Shown here one piece after another: positions 32,972 to 40,389 of a DNA stretch of 41,501 nt. The position numbers and the translations under genes are program-made. Numbering within the stretch: position 1 is the first letter of the stretch; every line of letters starts with the position of its first letter. Location of the stretch: assembly GCA_016783905.1 (NCBI GenBank), contig JADHVQ010000012.1, forward strand, positions 1 through 41,501, given 5' to 3'. The DNA comes from Bacteroidales bacterium (GTDB taxonomy: Bacteria > Bacteroidota > Bacteroidia > Bacteroidales > FEN-979). The notes below the pieces were generated by a model that made no database searches, had not been told where the DNA came from, and saw only the letters and a list, made by a program, of their open reading frames with translations.

Positions 32972-35900
32972 CTTTTTGCTTTTCAGGGGGATTGACAGGA
33001 AGAGTGAAATAGAAACTGGTTCCTGAATCCTCCTTACTTTCCGCCCAGATTCGTCCGTTGTTTTTGGTCACAAAGTCTTTGGAGAGAATCAATCCGAGAC
33101 CGGTTCCGGTTTCATTGCCAGTCCCTCTGGTGGTGATTCTTTTATCAAGAATAAAGAGGGTTTTCAATGCATTTTCCGTCATGCCACACCCTGTATCGAT
33201 GATTGAAACAGTCACCTTCTTGCCCGTGTTCCGGTCGACCTGAATAGTTACTCCTCCCTGTGGATAGGAAAACTTTATCGCATTGGATATCAGGTTTCTG
33301 ACTACAGTATTGATCATATTTCGATCTGCAAAAACCACTGCATTTTCAGAAAGCGGGAGGATCAGGTTAATCTTTTTTGCCTTCGCTGCAGGTTCAAATA
33401 ACGAAACGTTTTCCCCGATCAGTTCCATCAGGTCAAATTTCTCCGGTGAAAAGGGCAACAATCCTTTCTGGGCTTGTGCCCAGGTGAGCAGGTTTTCAAG
33501 TAAATCAATTGTTCGGGTAGAGGCTGTTCTCAGGTTCACCAGGATCTTCTGTCTCTCCTCATCGGTAAACTCGGAATATTCTGTGGTTAAAAGTTCCAGC
33601 ATCCCGAGGAGGGCATTGAAAGGACTTTTCAGATCATGGGCAATGATGGAGAAAAAATTATCCTTTGCTTCATTACTCTCCTGCAGCTCTTTCTCGGAAC
33701 GCCGTAAAGCCCGGGTTCTGATTGCCACCATCTTTGCCAGTCTGAGGTTGTATCTTCTGATGATGATAAACCGTACCAGGATAAACAACAAGCCCAGCAC
33801 CAACACCAATGCAAGCAGAATAAACCACCACTGTAACCAGAAAGGGTGCTTGATCCTGATGGAACCGGAACACACAGGCTCACTCCAGATACCAAGGGCA
33901 TTTCTGGCTTTGATGCAGAACCTGTAAGTGCCGGGGCTCAAATTGTTGTACCGGTAAAGGTTGTTGTGAGAAAAAATTTCAGCCGACCACTCTTCATCAA
34001 ATCCTTCCAGTTTGCATTGATAAAAAACTTGTCTTTCATCGATGTAAGAGGTGATACTGAAATGAAACACAAGGTTGTTCTGGTTACTGGGAAGGACAAG
34101 ATTGTCACGCAGGTTCAGTGTATCATCACCCACCTCTACAAACCGGAGTCTAACGATGGGTGGAGGGATCTCGCTGATCTCATAATCATATTCGGGGTTG
34201 AATTTAGTGAGTCCATTGTTTGTCCCAAACCAGATATGGTTGTTGTGATCCTGGAAGCCGGCATCCCGGTTCACTTCTAATCCCGAAAATCCATCATTGA
34301 TGGTAAAGTGATCCAGTTCCTCTCCATTCCACCGGTAGGCGCCATTATCGGTACCAAACCAGAGGCATCCATGATGATCTTGCAGGATCAGGTAAACGGG
34401 TCTATGGATGATCAAATTCCCGCTGTCGATCCTTGTCAGGATCGAGTCGTTGATGGTGAATAATCCGGCTGAAGTACCCACCCAGCACCCTTTTCCTTTA
34501 TCGAAGAAGACGGAATAAACACTGTTGGCCAGAGGATTATCCGGAGATTTGATTACCGAAACATAATTTCCCTTGAGTTTTATCACTCCCTGGCTGAACG
34601 AAGAGAGGTAGATCTCGTTCTCAGTCCCGGCGAATAATTTCCTGATCCCATAATTGATCACGTCACTGTTCGCTGCCCGTTGAAGGAACCGTCCATGGTA
34701 GAATTCGAAAAATCCATTGTTTGTCGCCGCATAAATACTTCCATCTGTAGTTACAAGAACGCTATTAGCAAATCCACGTAATCCTTCGTTTTCATGATAC
34801 CACTTTACCTCTTTGTTTTTATTCACCCGGGCTACCCCATTAGCCATAACTGCCAGCCACAGATTTCCCGAAAGATCCATATCGATATCCTGTACCCTTG
34901 TTTCATATTCTCCTTTACCAGAGGGATGATAAAGTCTGAAAGGAGTAAAACGGACGCCGTCGAAAAAAGTGAGGGCTCCATAGTGCCCGAAAACATATCG
35001 CCCCGGAGTGATCTCAAGGGCAGAGGTCACTTCGTTATCATACAATCCATCCTTATCCGAATATCTCTGAAACCGCCTCGATGGGATCTTTGTGATCCCC
35101 CTGAATCCGGTGATCCAGAGATTTTCTTCCCGATCAGTCAACACCGAAGTCCCACCATTAGCAATCAATCCACTATTCCTGTCAAACATGATTTTTTGTC
35201 CTGAAGTTTCTGAATAGCAATAGATGTAAAATGGATTGCCAAAGTAGATCTCTCCGTTCCCGTTTATAAAAAGAAAACACTGTTTTCCAACCTCTTTGCT
35301 GGGCAGATCAAAATCGGATGTGACCAGCTTGAAGGAGCTTTGTGTAAGAGAACCAAGCCAGTTTTTCCCCAGCAGCCAGATCGCCGTATCGGGTTTGCCA
35401 TGATAGGATGTTGTAATATCCAGGGCCAGGATTTCCCTGTTGAGATAAGGTGAAAGATGATCGCGACCTTCAGAAATGATTCCATCCCTGATGACCGAGA
35501 GTCCCTTTTCTGTGGCCACATAGATTGCATCTCCGGTGCCTGCTATCCCATTGATCCGGTCACTCAGGAGACCCTCCCTTATCGTGTATTGTTCCCATTT
35601 CCTGTTCCAGTAAATCAGGGCGCCCAATTGATTGGTTCCAACAGCCAACACCACCTGGTTATTCTGATAAAAGACATCAAATGCCGTATAATTGCCCGAT
35701 AGTTTCAACGAACTGTCACATGAAACAGGTTCCCATCTGACCCCGGTAAATTTCAACACACACAGCTCCCCGCTTTGGGGTAAAGCCCATAATCCCCCTT
35801 TTTCGTCTATGGCAAGATACCCGTAACTGGATGTTCTGAGTCCGCTGTTAACATTGTAATTAATGAATCGAATCCCCGTATAACAGGAGATCCCTGATCG

Positions 35901-36080
35901 GGTGGCAAACCACATGAATCCTGCCGAATCCTGGACAGCATCAAAGACCATGGAACTGGATAAACCGTCGGCTTCCGTGTATGTCCGGGTGAAATAGCGC
36001 TGGGAAAGAAGCTCATTTTCATTCCCCAGAAAAAGAACTAGCAAAAAGAGACAAATTCGAGCCAGGCGTCCGATCTGCAC
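32964..36080 (-). CDS. Propeller sensor histidine kinase without receiver or DNA-binding output
   Basis: The 1038-residue protein has an N-terminal signal peptide, then about 650 residues of two-component regulator propeller repeats (SGISCYTGI, DREENLWITGFRGI, DHHGCLWFGTDNGAYRW, DHNNHIWFGTNNGLTKF). A Y_Y_Y Ig-like domain follows (YQCKLEGFDEEWSAE, NLSPGTYRFCIKARN), then a TM segment near WWFILLALVLVLGLLFILV. The cytoplasmic part has the HisKA box IIAHDLKSP with phospho-acceptor His815, and a HATPase with N box RNLISNAIKFS, DTGCGM and GTGLGLILSKDF. It stops there. Unlike hybrid regulators of this family it has neither receiver nor AraC-type HTH, so it needs a separate partner. The only receiver domain in the window is on the nearby GH130 fusion. 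Confidence 0.92.
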   Translation of the reverse strand: MQIGRLARICLFLLVLFLGNENELLSQRYFTRTYTEADGLSSSMVFDAVQDSAGFMWFATRSGISCYTGIRFINYNVNSGLRTSSYGYLAIDEKGGLWALPQSGELCVLKFTGVRWEPVSCDSSLKLSGNYTAFDVFYQNNQVVLAVGTNQLGALIYWNRKWEQYTIREGLLSDRINGIAGTGDAIYVATEKGLSVIRDGIISEGRDHLSPYLNREILALDITTSYHGKPDTAIWLLGKNWLGSLTQSSFKLVTSDFDLPSKEVGKQCFLFINGNGEIYFGNPFYIYCYSETSGQKIMFDRNSGLIANGGTSVLTDREENLWITGFRGITKIPSRRFQRYSDKDGLYDNEVTSALEITPGRYVFGHYGALTFFDGVRFTPFRLYHPSGKGEYETRVQDIDMDLSGNLWLAVMANGVARVNKNKEVKWYHENEGLRGFANSVLVTTDGSIYAATNNGFFEFYHGRFLQRAANSDVINYGIRKLFAGTENEIYLSSFSQGVIKLKGNYVSVIKSPDNPLANSVYSVFFDKGKGCWVGTSAGLFTINDSILTRIDSGNLIIHRPVYLILQDHHGCLWFGTDNGAYRWNGEELDHFTINDGFSGLEVNRDAGFQDHNNHIWFGTNNGLTKFNPEYDYEISEIPPPIVRLRFVEVGDDTLNLRDNLVLPSNQNNLVFHFSITSYIDERQVFYQCKLEGFDEEWSAEIFSHNNLYRYNNLSPGTYRFCIKARNALGIWSEPVCSGSIRIKHPFWLQWWFILLALVLVLGLLFILVRFIIIRRYNLRLAKMVAIRTRALRRSEKELQESNEAKDNFFSIIAHDLKSPFNALLGMLELLTTEYSEFTDEERQKILVNLRTASTRTIDLLENLLTWAQAQKGLLPFSPEKFDLMELIGENVSLFEPAAKAKKINLILPLSENAVVFADRNMINTVVRNLISNAIKFSYPQGGVTIQVDRNTGKKVTVSIIDTGCGMTENALKTLFILDKRITTRGTGNETGTGLGLILSKDFVTKNNGRIWAESKEDSGTSFYFTLPVNPPEKQKGV

Positions 36081-36129
36081 GGGTGAATCCTTTTATCGTT
36101 TCGGTACCTTATTAACGCATGTAAAGCTA

Positions 36130-36137
36130 CAAAATTA
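36130..36137 (-). promoter_or_regulatory. Promoter -7 element of the histidine kinase gene
   Basis: Minus-strand TAATTTTG matches TAnnTTTG exactly. The leader to the ATG at 36080 is about 44 nt. No clear -33 element. Confidence 0.5.
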
Positions 36138-36155
36138 GGATTATCCCCTATTTTC

Positions 36156-36527
36156 TCATCCTTTTATTCTTTTTCGGAAAAAATTCATGTAAAAAGAGAT
36201 AGCCAGGGCCAGAAAATACAATCCTGCAGTAAGAACATCTACCCATTCACCATTTGGAGTTAATCCGGTCAGGCGCTGAATCAGGTAGGCTATGTATGAA
36301 TCGGGCAGGCTGGTTCTGCCCAGTTTTTCAAGCACCTGCCAGTGCCAGTCTGTCAGGGGACAAAATCCGATGCCGTAAAAGATCCCCAGGATAAACCAGG
36401 ACGCCCCGGTAAGCAACAGGGTGATCAGGTTCAGCCTGCGGGTTCTTTTCCATATCCAGCCGAATAGGTTGAACACGATCAGCGTTGAATGGAAAACAAC
36501 GAAAAAAATATCCAGAAATGCAATCAC
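36156..36527 (-). CDS. DUF2784-like small membrane protein
   Basis: The 123-residue protein has about four hydrophobic segments. FNLFGWIWKRTRRLNLITLLLTG and GIGFCPLTDWHWQ resemble the DUF2784 family, whose conserved CPLT motif follows a TM helix. Function is unknown for the family. It lies upstream of the histidine kinase on the same strand, but the kinase has its own promoter box, so co-transcription is unclear. Confidence 0.6.
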   Translation of the reverse strand: MIAFLDIFFVVFHSTLIVFNLFGWIWKRTRRLNLITLLLTGASWFILGIFYGIGFCPLTDWHWQVLEKLGRTSLPDSYIAYLIQRLTGLTPNGEWVDVLTAGLYFLALAISFYMNFFRKRIKG

Positions 36528-36590
36528 AGGTTTTGTTTGCTTGATTTCATGACATAAAGATACATTTTAGAGAATTATTATCCATTTAAT

Positions 36591-36621
36591 TTTGATTTTA
36601 CTGTTACTTGCCTTATTTTTG
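36591..36621 (+). promoter_or_regulatory. Strong promoter of the repeat-containing T9SS gene
   Basis: TTTG (36591-36594), 19 nt spacer, TATTTTTG (36614-36621): an ideal Bacteroidota promoter, 38 nt before the ATG at 36660. Confidence 0.75.
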
Positions 36622-36659
36622 CTTTAACCAAAACCAAGTATTCATTAAAAATTGTGATT

Positions 36660-38861
36660 ATGAGAGTATTTACACTGACAGTGTTGATGGTACTGTTTTC
36701 CTCTACCATCATCTTCGCACAGGCAACGACTTCCAAAGTGAAAGGCGTTGCTTCGACAACCACAGTTGTCGACAAAGTAAAACCTTCCAACACCGATGGA
36801 AGAGCGGATCTCTATTCCATCGATTTTGAAAATGAAATTGAGTGGACCTTTGATTTTACTCCCTGGACAGTGGTGGATGTTGATCTGCTGGATACTTACG
36901 GGTTTGTCGATTATGACTTCCCCCACGAATTTGAACCGATGGCCTTCATTGTATTCAATCCCAGTACTACAACACCTCCGATGACGGGTGATCCCGCTAT
37001 TCAGCCCCACTCCGGGGAGCAATTTGGCGCCTGCATGGCTTCCGTTCCCAGTGGAAGCCAGGGAAATGATGACTGGTTTATGTCCGATCAGATCCCCATC
37101 AATACAGATGCAGAAGGAGCTTCGTTCACCTTCTGGGCAAAATCCTACACCGACGCCTATGGCCTGGAGCGGTTTAACGTCGCTGTTTCAACCACCGGAA
37201 ACGATCCTTCTGATTTTACGGTTATTTCCGGTCCAGGTTATATTGAAGCAGACACTGCATGGACCGAGTATGTTTTTGACTTATCTGCTTACGCCGGTCA
37301 GGACATTTACGTGGCTATCCAATGTGTCTCATTTGATGCATTTGTCTTCATGATCGACGACCTGGTCATCGATCCGGGAGCCGGACCTGCAAATTGTGAC
37401 GATTTCGACAGCTATACAGCCGGAGAACTTCTCTGTCCTCAATCGGGAGGCCTTTGGACCACCTGGGACAACAATCCGGGAGGACCTTATGACGGGTATG
37501 TTACCGACACGGAGTCCGAGTCACCTCCGAATTCTCTCTCCATTGACCTGGCCGTGATGGAATCAGACCTGGTTTACAACCTGAACCAGACAACAACGGG
37601 TTTTTGGTATATCGACCTGGATATTATGATCCCGACCGGGGGAACCTATGGCGGATACTATAACATCATGCAGGACATGGTCTTATTTGGCACTGCCAAC
37701 GAGTGGGGATTCCAGGTCTATTTTGCTTCCGACGGAACCGGTTATATGTATGATGCTGACTTTAACCAGACAGCTTTTACCTATACGGTAGGAGCATGGA
37801 CAAGCTCCCTCGTGGCGATCGACCTCGACAACGCCTGGGCTTATTTCTATCTCGATGGTGTTTTGATCAATGATTGGCAATGGGATGTGGCCGGACCCAA
37901 CATGCTGGGGGTCATTGATCTTTATGCTGCTGCTCCGGGCTCTGACGATCCAAAGTTCTATGTGGATAATGTTTGCTTCGGTGAGTTTGTAGCGCCTCAG
38001 GGTTGCGACTGGTTTGATACCTACACAGCCGGAGAACTTCTCTGTCCTCAATCGGGAGGGCTGTGGACCACATGGGATAACAATCCCGGAGGACCTTATG
38101 ACGGGTATGTAACCGACACGGAGTGGCTCACCCCGCCCAACTCTCTCGCCATTGATCTGGCCGTGATGGAATCAGACCTTGTTTACAACCTGAACCAGAC
38201 AACAACGGGTAGTTGGTGGATCGATTTGTATATTATGGTCCCGACCGGAGGAACTTACGGCGGATACTATAACATCATGCAGGACATGGTCTTATTTGGC
38301 ACTGCCAACGAGTGGGGATTCCAGGTCTATTTTGCTTCCGACGGTACCGGTTATATGTATGACGCTGACTTTAACCAGACCGATTTTACCTATACGGTTG
38401 GAGAATGGATAAACTCCACCGTGTTTATCGACTTGGACAATGCCTGGGCCGAGTTTTACCTGGATGGCGTATTGATCAATGAATGGCAATGGGATGTAGC
38501 TGGTCCCAATATGCTGGGTGTCATTGATATTTATGCCGCTGCTCCCGGCTCTGACGATCCAATGTTCTTCATAGATAATGTATGCTTCTATGAGGATGAG
38601 CCGGTTGCCATTGATCCGGTCGCCCAAGAGACAGAAGGCATTCGCCTCTTCCCCAATCCGGTTGATCAATACCTGACGATCACTTCGCCGGCGAACCTTG
38701 TGTCGGTTCAGGTATTCAACATGGTTGGGCAGAATGTCTTTACCAGTAAGGCAAGCGGTAACTCTATGCAAATCAACACACAGAGCCTCGAATCAGGATT
38801 GTACATCGTACAGATCCAGACCGAAAACGGCTTTGAGACCAAGAAGTTCATGAAGAGATAA
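36660..38861 (+). CDS. T9SS-secreted surface protein: choice-of-anchor J domain plus a 203-residue tandem duplication
   Basis: The 733-residue protein starts MRVFTLTVLMVLFSSTIIFAQ, a signal peptide. Residues about 45-245 look like a choice-of-anchor J/cleaved-adhesin domain (SIDFENEIEWTFDFTPW, DDWFMSDQIPINTD, FVFMIDDLVID). Two LamG-like repeats follow, each opening C-D-x-F-D/W-F-D and TAGELLCPQSGGLWTTWDNN and spaced exactly 609 nt (203 codons); long stretches are identical in DNA. The C-terminus is a type A T9SS sorting domain (GIRLFPNPVDQYLTI to YIVQIQTENGFETKKFMKR). It is probably a surface or secreted glycan- or matrix-binding protein, acidic and rich in Asp. The start at 36660 gives the best signal peptide. 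It ends just before a strong terminator. Confidence 0.88.
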   Translation: MRVFTLTVLMVLFSSTIIFAQATTSKVKGVASTTTVVDKVKPSNTDGRADLYSIDFENEIEWTFDFTPWTVVDVDLLDTYGFVDYDFPHEFEPMAFIVFNPSTTTPPMTGDPAIQPHSGEQFGACMASVPSGSQGNDDWFMSDQIPINTDAEGASFTFWAKSYTDAYGLERFNVAVSTTGNDPSDFTVISGPGYIEADTAWTEYVFDLSAYAGQDIYVAIQCVSFDAFVFMIDDLVIDPGAGPANCDDFDSYTAGELLCPQSGGLWTTWDNNPGGPYDGYVTDTESESPPNSLSIDLAVMESDLVYNLNQTTTGFWYIDLDIMIPTGGTYGGYYNIMQDMVLFGTANEWGFQVYFASDGTGYMYDADFNQTAFTYTVGAWTSSLVAIDLDNAWAYFYLDGVLINDWQWDVAGPNMLGVIDLYAAAPGSDDPKFYVDNVCFGEFVAPQGCDWFDTYTAGELLCPQSGGLWTTWDNNPGGPYDGYVTDTEWLTPPNSLAIDLAVMESDLVYNLNQTTTGSWWIDLYIMVPTGGTYGGYYNIMQDMVLFGTANEWGFQVYFASDGTGYMYDADFNQTDFTYTVGEWINSTVFIDLDNAWAEFYLDGVLINEWQWDVAGPNMLGVIDIYAAAPGSDDPMFFIDNVCFYEDEPVAIDPVAQETEGIRLFPNPVDQYLTITSPANLVSVQVFNMVGQNVFTSKASGNSMQINTQSLESGLYIVQIQTENGFETKKFMKR
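37416..38610 (+). repeat. 609-nt direct repeat inside the T9SS protein gene
   Basis: The word beginning ACAGCCGGAGAACTTCTCTG occurs at 37416 and 38025. Identity is patchy: some blocks of more than 70 nt (the segment encoding NIMQDMVLFGTANEWGF) are identical, while others show synonymous and nonsynonymous changes. Confidence 0.85.
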
Positions 38862-38883
38862 CTTCGGTTGAATCACCTTTGGA

Positions 38884-38923
38884 AGAGGCTGTCTCAAAAT
38901 TACGAGACAGCCTCTTTTTTTTC
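38884..38923 (+). terminator. Rho-independent terminator, shared by convergent genes
   Basis: Perfect 12-bp stem AGAGGCTGTCTC (38884-38895) and GAGACAGCCTCT (38904-38915), 8-nt loop, then a run of eight T. It is an ideal intrinsic terminator for the T9SS gene. On the minus strand the hairpin covers the last codons and stop of the AI-2E transporter gene and is preceded by A-rich sequence. Confidence 0.92.
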
Positions 38924-39985
38924 CTCTGCTTCTTCCTCCATCTTCAGCATCTTTGCCTCCTGTTGCGTACCCAGCAGCACCGCGATCCACCGGGTCTTTT
39001 CGCTCTGCTCGAGCGTAATCTTAAGCGCCATGGTGAGAGGGACGGAGAGGAACATCCCTATGGTCCCCAGGATGAATCCCCAGAAGACAAGTGCCAGAAA
39101 TACCACCAGCGAGGATAATCCCAGCCCTTTGCCCATCATCTTGGGTTCCACTACATTACCAATCACTGTGTTCACAACTACATAAACAACCAATGTCCAG
39201 ATCGCTCCCCCGAATCCTACCTGGACCAAGGCAAAGAGGACAGCAGGGATGCCTGCCAGGATCGACCCGATGGTGGGAATGTAGTTTAACAGGAAGGCGA
39301 TCAGCGCCCATACGATTGCGTACTCCACCCCGATGATCACCAGGCAGATCCATATAAGGGCTCCTGTAATCAGGCTTATCACAGTCTTGATGGAGAGGTA
39401 ATGGCGAATGCTTTTTCCGATCTGGTTTAGAAAAGCTACAGATTCCCCAGGTCCTCTTGTCAGAACTTTCGCTTTGTAAGCAAAACTCTGGTCCTCCAGC
39501 AAAAGAAAGAGAATGATGAAAAAGACCAGGAATGCATTTCCCATGAAACTTCCTAATTCACTCAATATCCCGGCGGTCATGCTCATGATCTTCCCCGGAT
39601 CAAACATCTCTCCAAGTTGCTCTTTAGAGATATCTAATCCCTGTGTCTGAAGAAACTGAAAAAAGGAAGAGGCCATGGCATCCAGACTGGCCGCATATTT
39701 GGGTGCATCGTTGGTAAATGAGGAGAGGGAGGAGCCAATGACCTCCCCCATGCCGATAAAGATCGAGACACCTCCCAGCAGCACCAGAACAATGGCAAGC
39801 CAGAGCGGTACCCGTTTCCGTACCAACCACTGAACAGGCTGGGAAAGGATGATGCTCACGAAAAGCGCCAGTAAAAAGGGTGCTACAATGGAAGATGCAT
39901 ACATCATACCTGCCAGGATGATGATGATGGCAGCCAATATCAAGAAAGGAGATGTCTCATTGGACAATGAATGCTTGTTGTTCAT
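38900..39985 (-). CDS. AI-2E family transporter (YdiK/PerM-like)
   Basis: The 361-residue protein has about seven to eight hydrophobic segments and the family layout: two N-terminal TMs (SPFLILAAIIIILAGMMYAS), an amphipathic middle region, and the conserved C-terminal half with ALIAFLLNYIPTIGSILAGI, GNVVEPKMMGKGLGLSSLVV and LVFWGFILGTIGMFLSVPLT. The family is called AI-2E, but most members are ion or small-solute exporters; the substrate is unknown. The charged tail EEEAEEKKEAVS is partly encoded by the terminator hairpin of the convergent gene. Confidence 0.9.
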   Translation of the reverse strand: MNNKHSLSNETSPFLILAAIIIILAGMMYASSIVAPFLLALFVSIILSQPVQWLVRKRVPLWLAIVLVLLGGVSIFIGMGEVIGSSLSSFTNDAPKYAASLDAMASSFFQFLQTQGLDISKEQLGEMFDPGKIMSMTAGILSELGSFMGNAFLVFFIILFLLLEDQSFAYKAKVLTRGPGESVAFLNQIGKSIRHYLSIKTVISLITGALIWICLVIIGVEYAIVWALIAFLLNYIPTIGSILAGIPAVLFALVQVGFGGAIWTLVVYVVVNTVIGNVVEPKMMGKGLGLSSLVVFLALVFWGFILGTIGMFLSVPLTMALKITLEQSEKTRWIAVLLGTQQEAKMLKMEEEAEEKKEAVS

Positions 39986-40115
39986 GATTGGGTTGTTTTA
40001 ACAGAATAATTTTACCTTTTTCATTGAATACCACTATATTTCCGCTATTCATGAAGACATCAATAGAAAAATGTTTTTCACGTTTCGGGGAAGGGTACAC
40101 TTTGGGTGGGTTCAT
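39957..40115 (-). CDS. Possible 52-residue small protein overlapping the start of the AI-2E gene
   Basis: An open frame from the ATG at 40115, beginning MNPPKVYPSPKREKHFSID and containing FMNSGNIVVFNEKGKIILL, overlapping the transporter start by 29 nt. Composition is protein-like, but no family is recognised and no promoter box was found upstream. It could equally be non-coding leader. Confidence 0.2.
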   Translation of the reverse strand: MNPPKVYPSPKREKHFSIDVFMNSGNIVVFNEKGKIILLKQPNHEQQAFIVQ

Positions 40116-40288
40116 CTTATGAAAAACTTTGTGCAAATAATGTGCAATTAACCTTTGCTCAGGATCATCGGTATGTGCAATATAATATTTAACGGCTGCA
40201 GAAGAGGACGAAACAGTCTACTGGGAACCAGATCGTGTGCTTCGGTGGAAATTGAAAAAGGCCGACAGGATTACATTATAATGCAGGA
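40116..40288. other. Intergenic region before hsdM, no convincing gene
   Basis: Part of the roughly 400-nt gap between the AI-2E transporter and hsdM. A plus-strand open frame starting at 40155 has cysteine-rich, low-quality sequence that runs through the hsdM promoter and is not believed. Nothing else recognised. Confidence 0.5.
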
Positions 40289-40315
40289 TTGCGAGAAAAT
40301 ATATTCATACCTTTG
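40289..40315 (+). promoter_or_regulatory. Promoter of hsdM
   Basis: TTG (40289-40291), 16 nt spacer, TACCTTTG (40308-40315), a perfect -7 box. About 68 nt of leader to the ATG at 40390. Confidence 0.6.
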
Positions 40316-40389
40316 CTATAAGCCCGTTCCAAAAAAAGGGGGGAATGACGCTTTAACCTCACCAACCTCTAGATACCAAGGCACACCAC

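Noticed and set aside
32810-32995. Hydrophobic plus-strand open frame between GT4 and the histidine kinase
   Set aside because: Phe/Leu-rich translation arises from the complement of the lysine-rich minus-strand frame, and it has no promoter or family resemblance.
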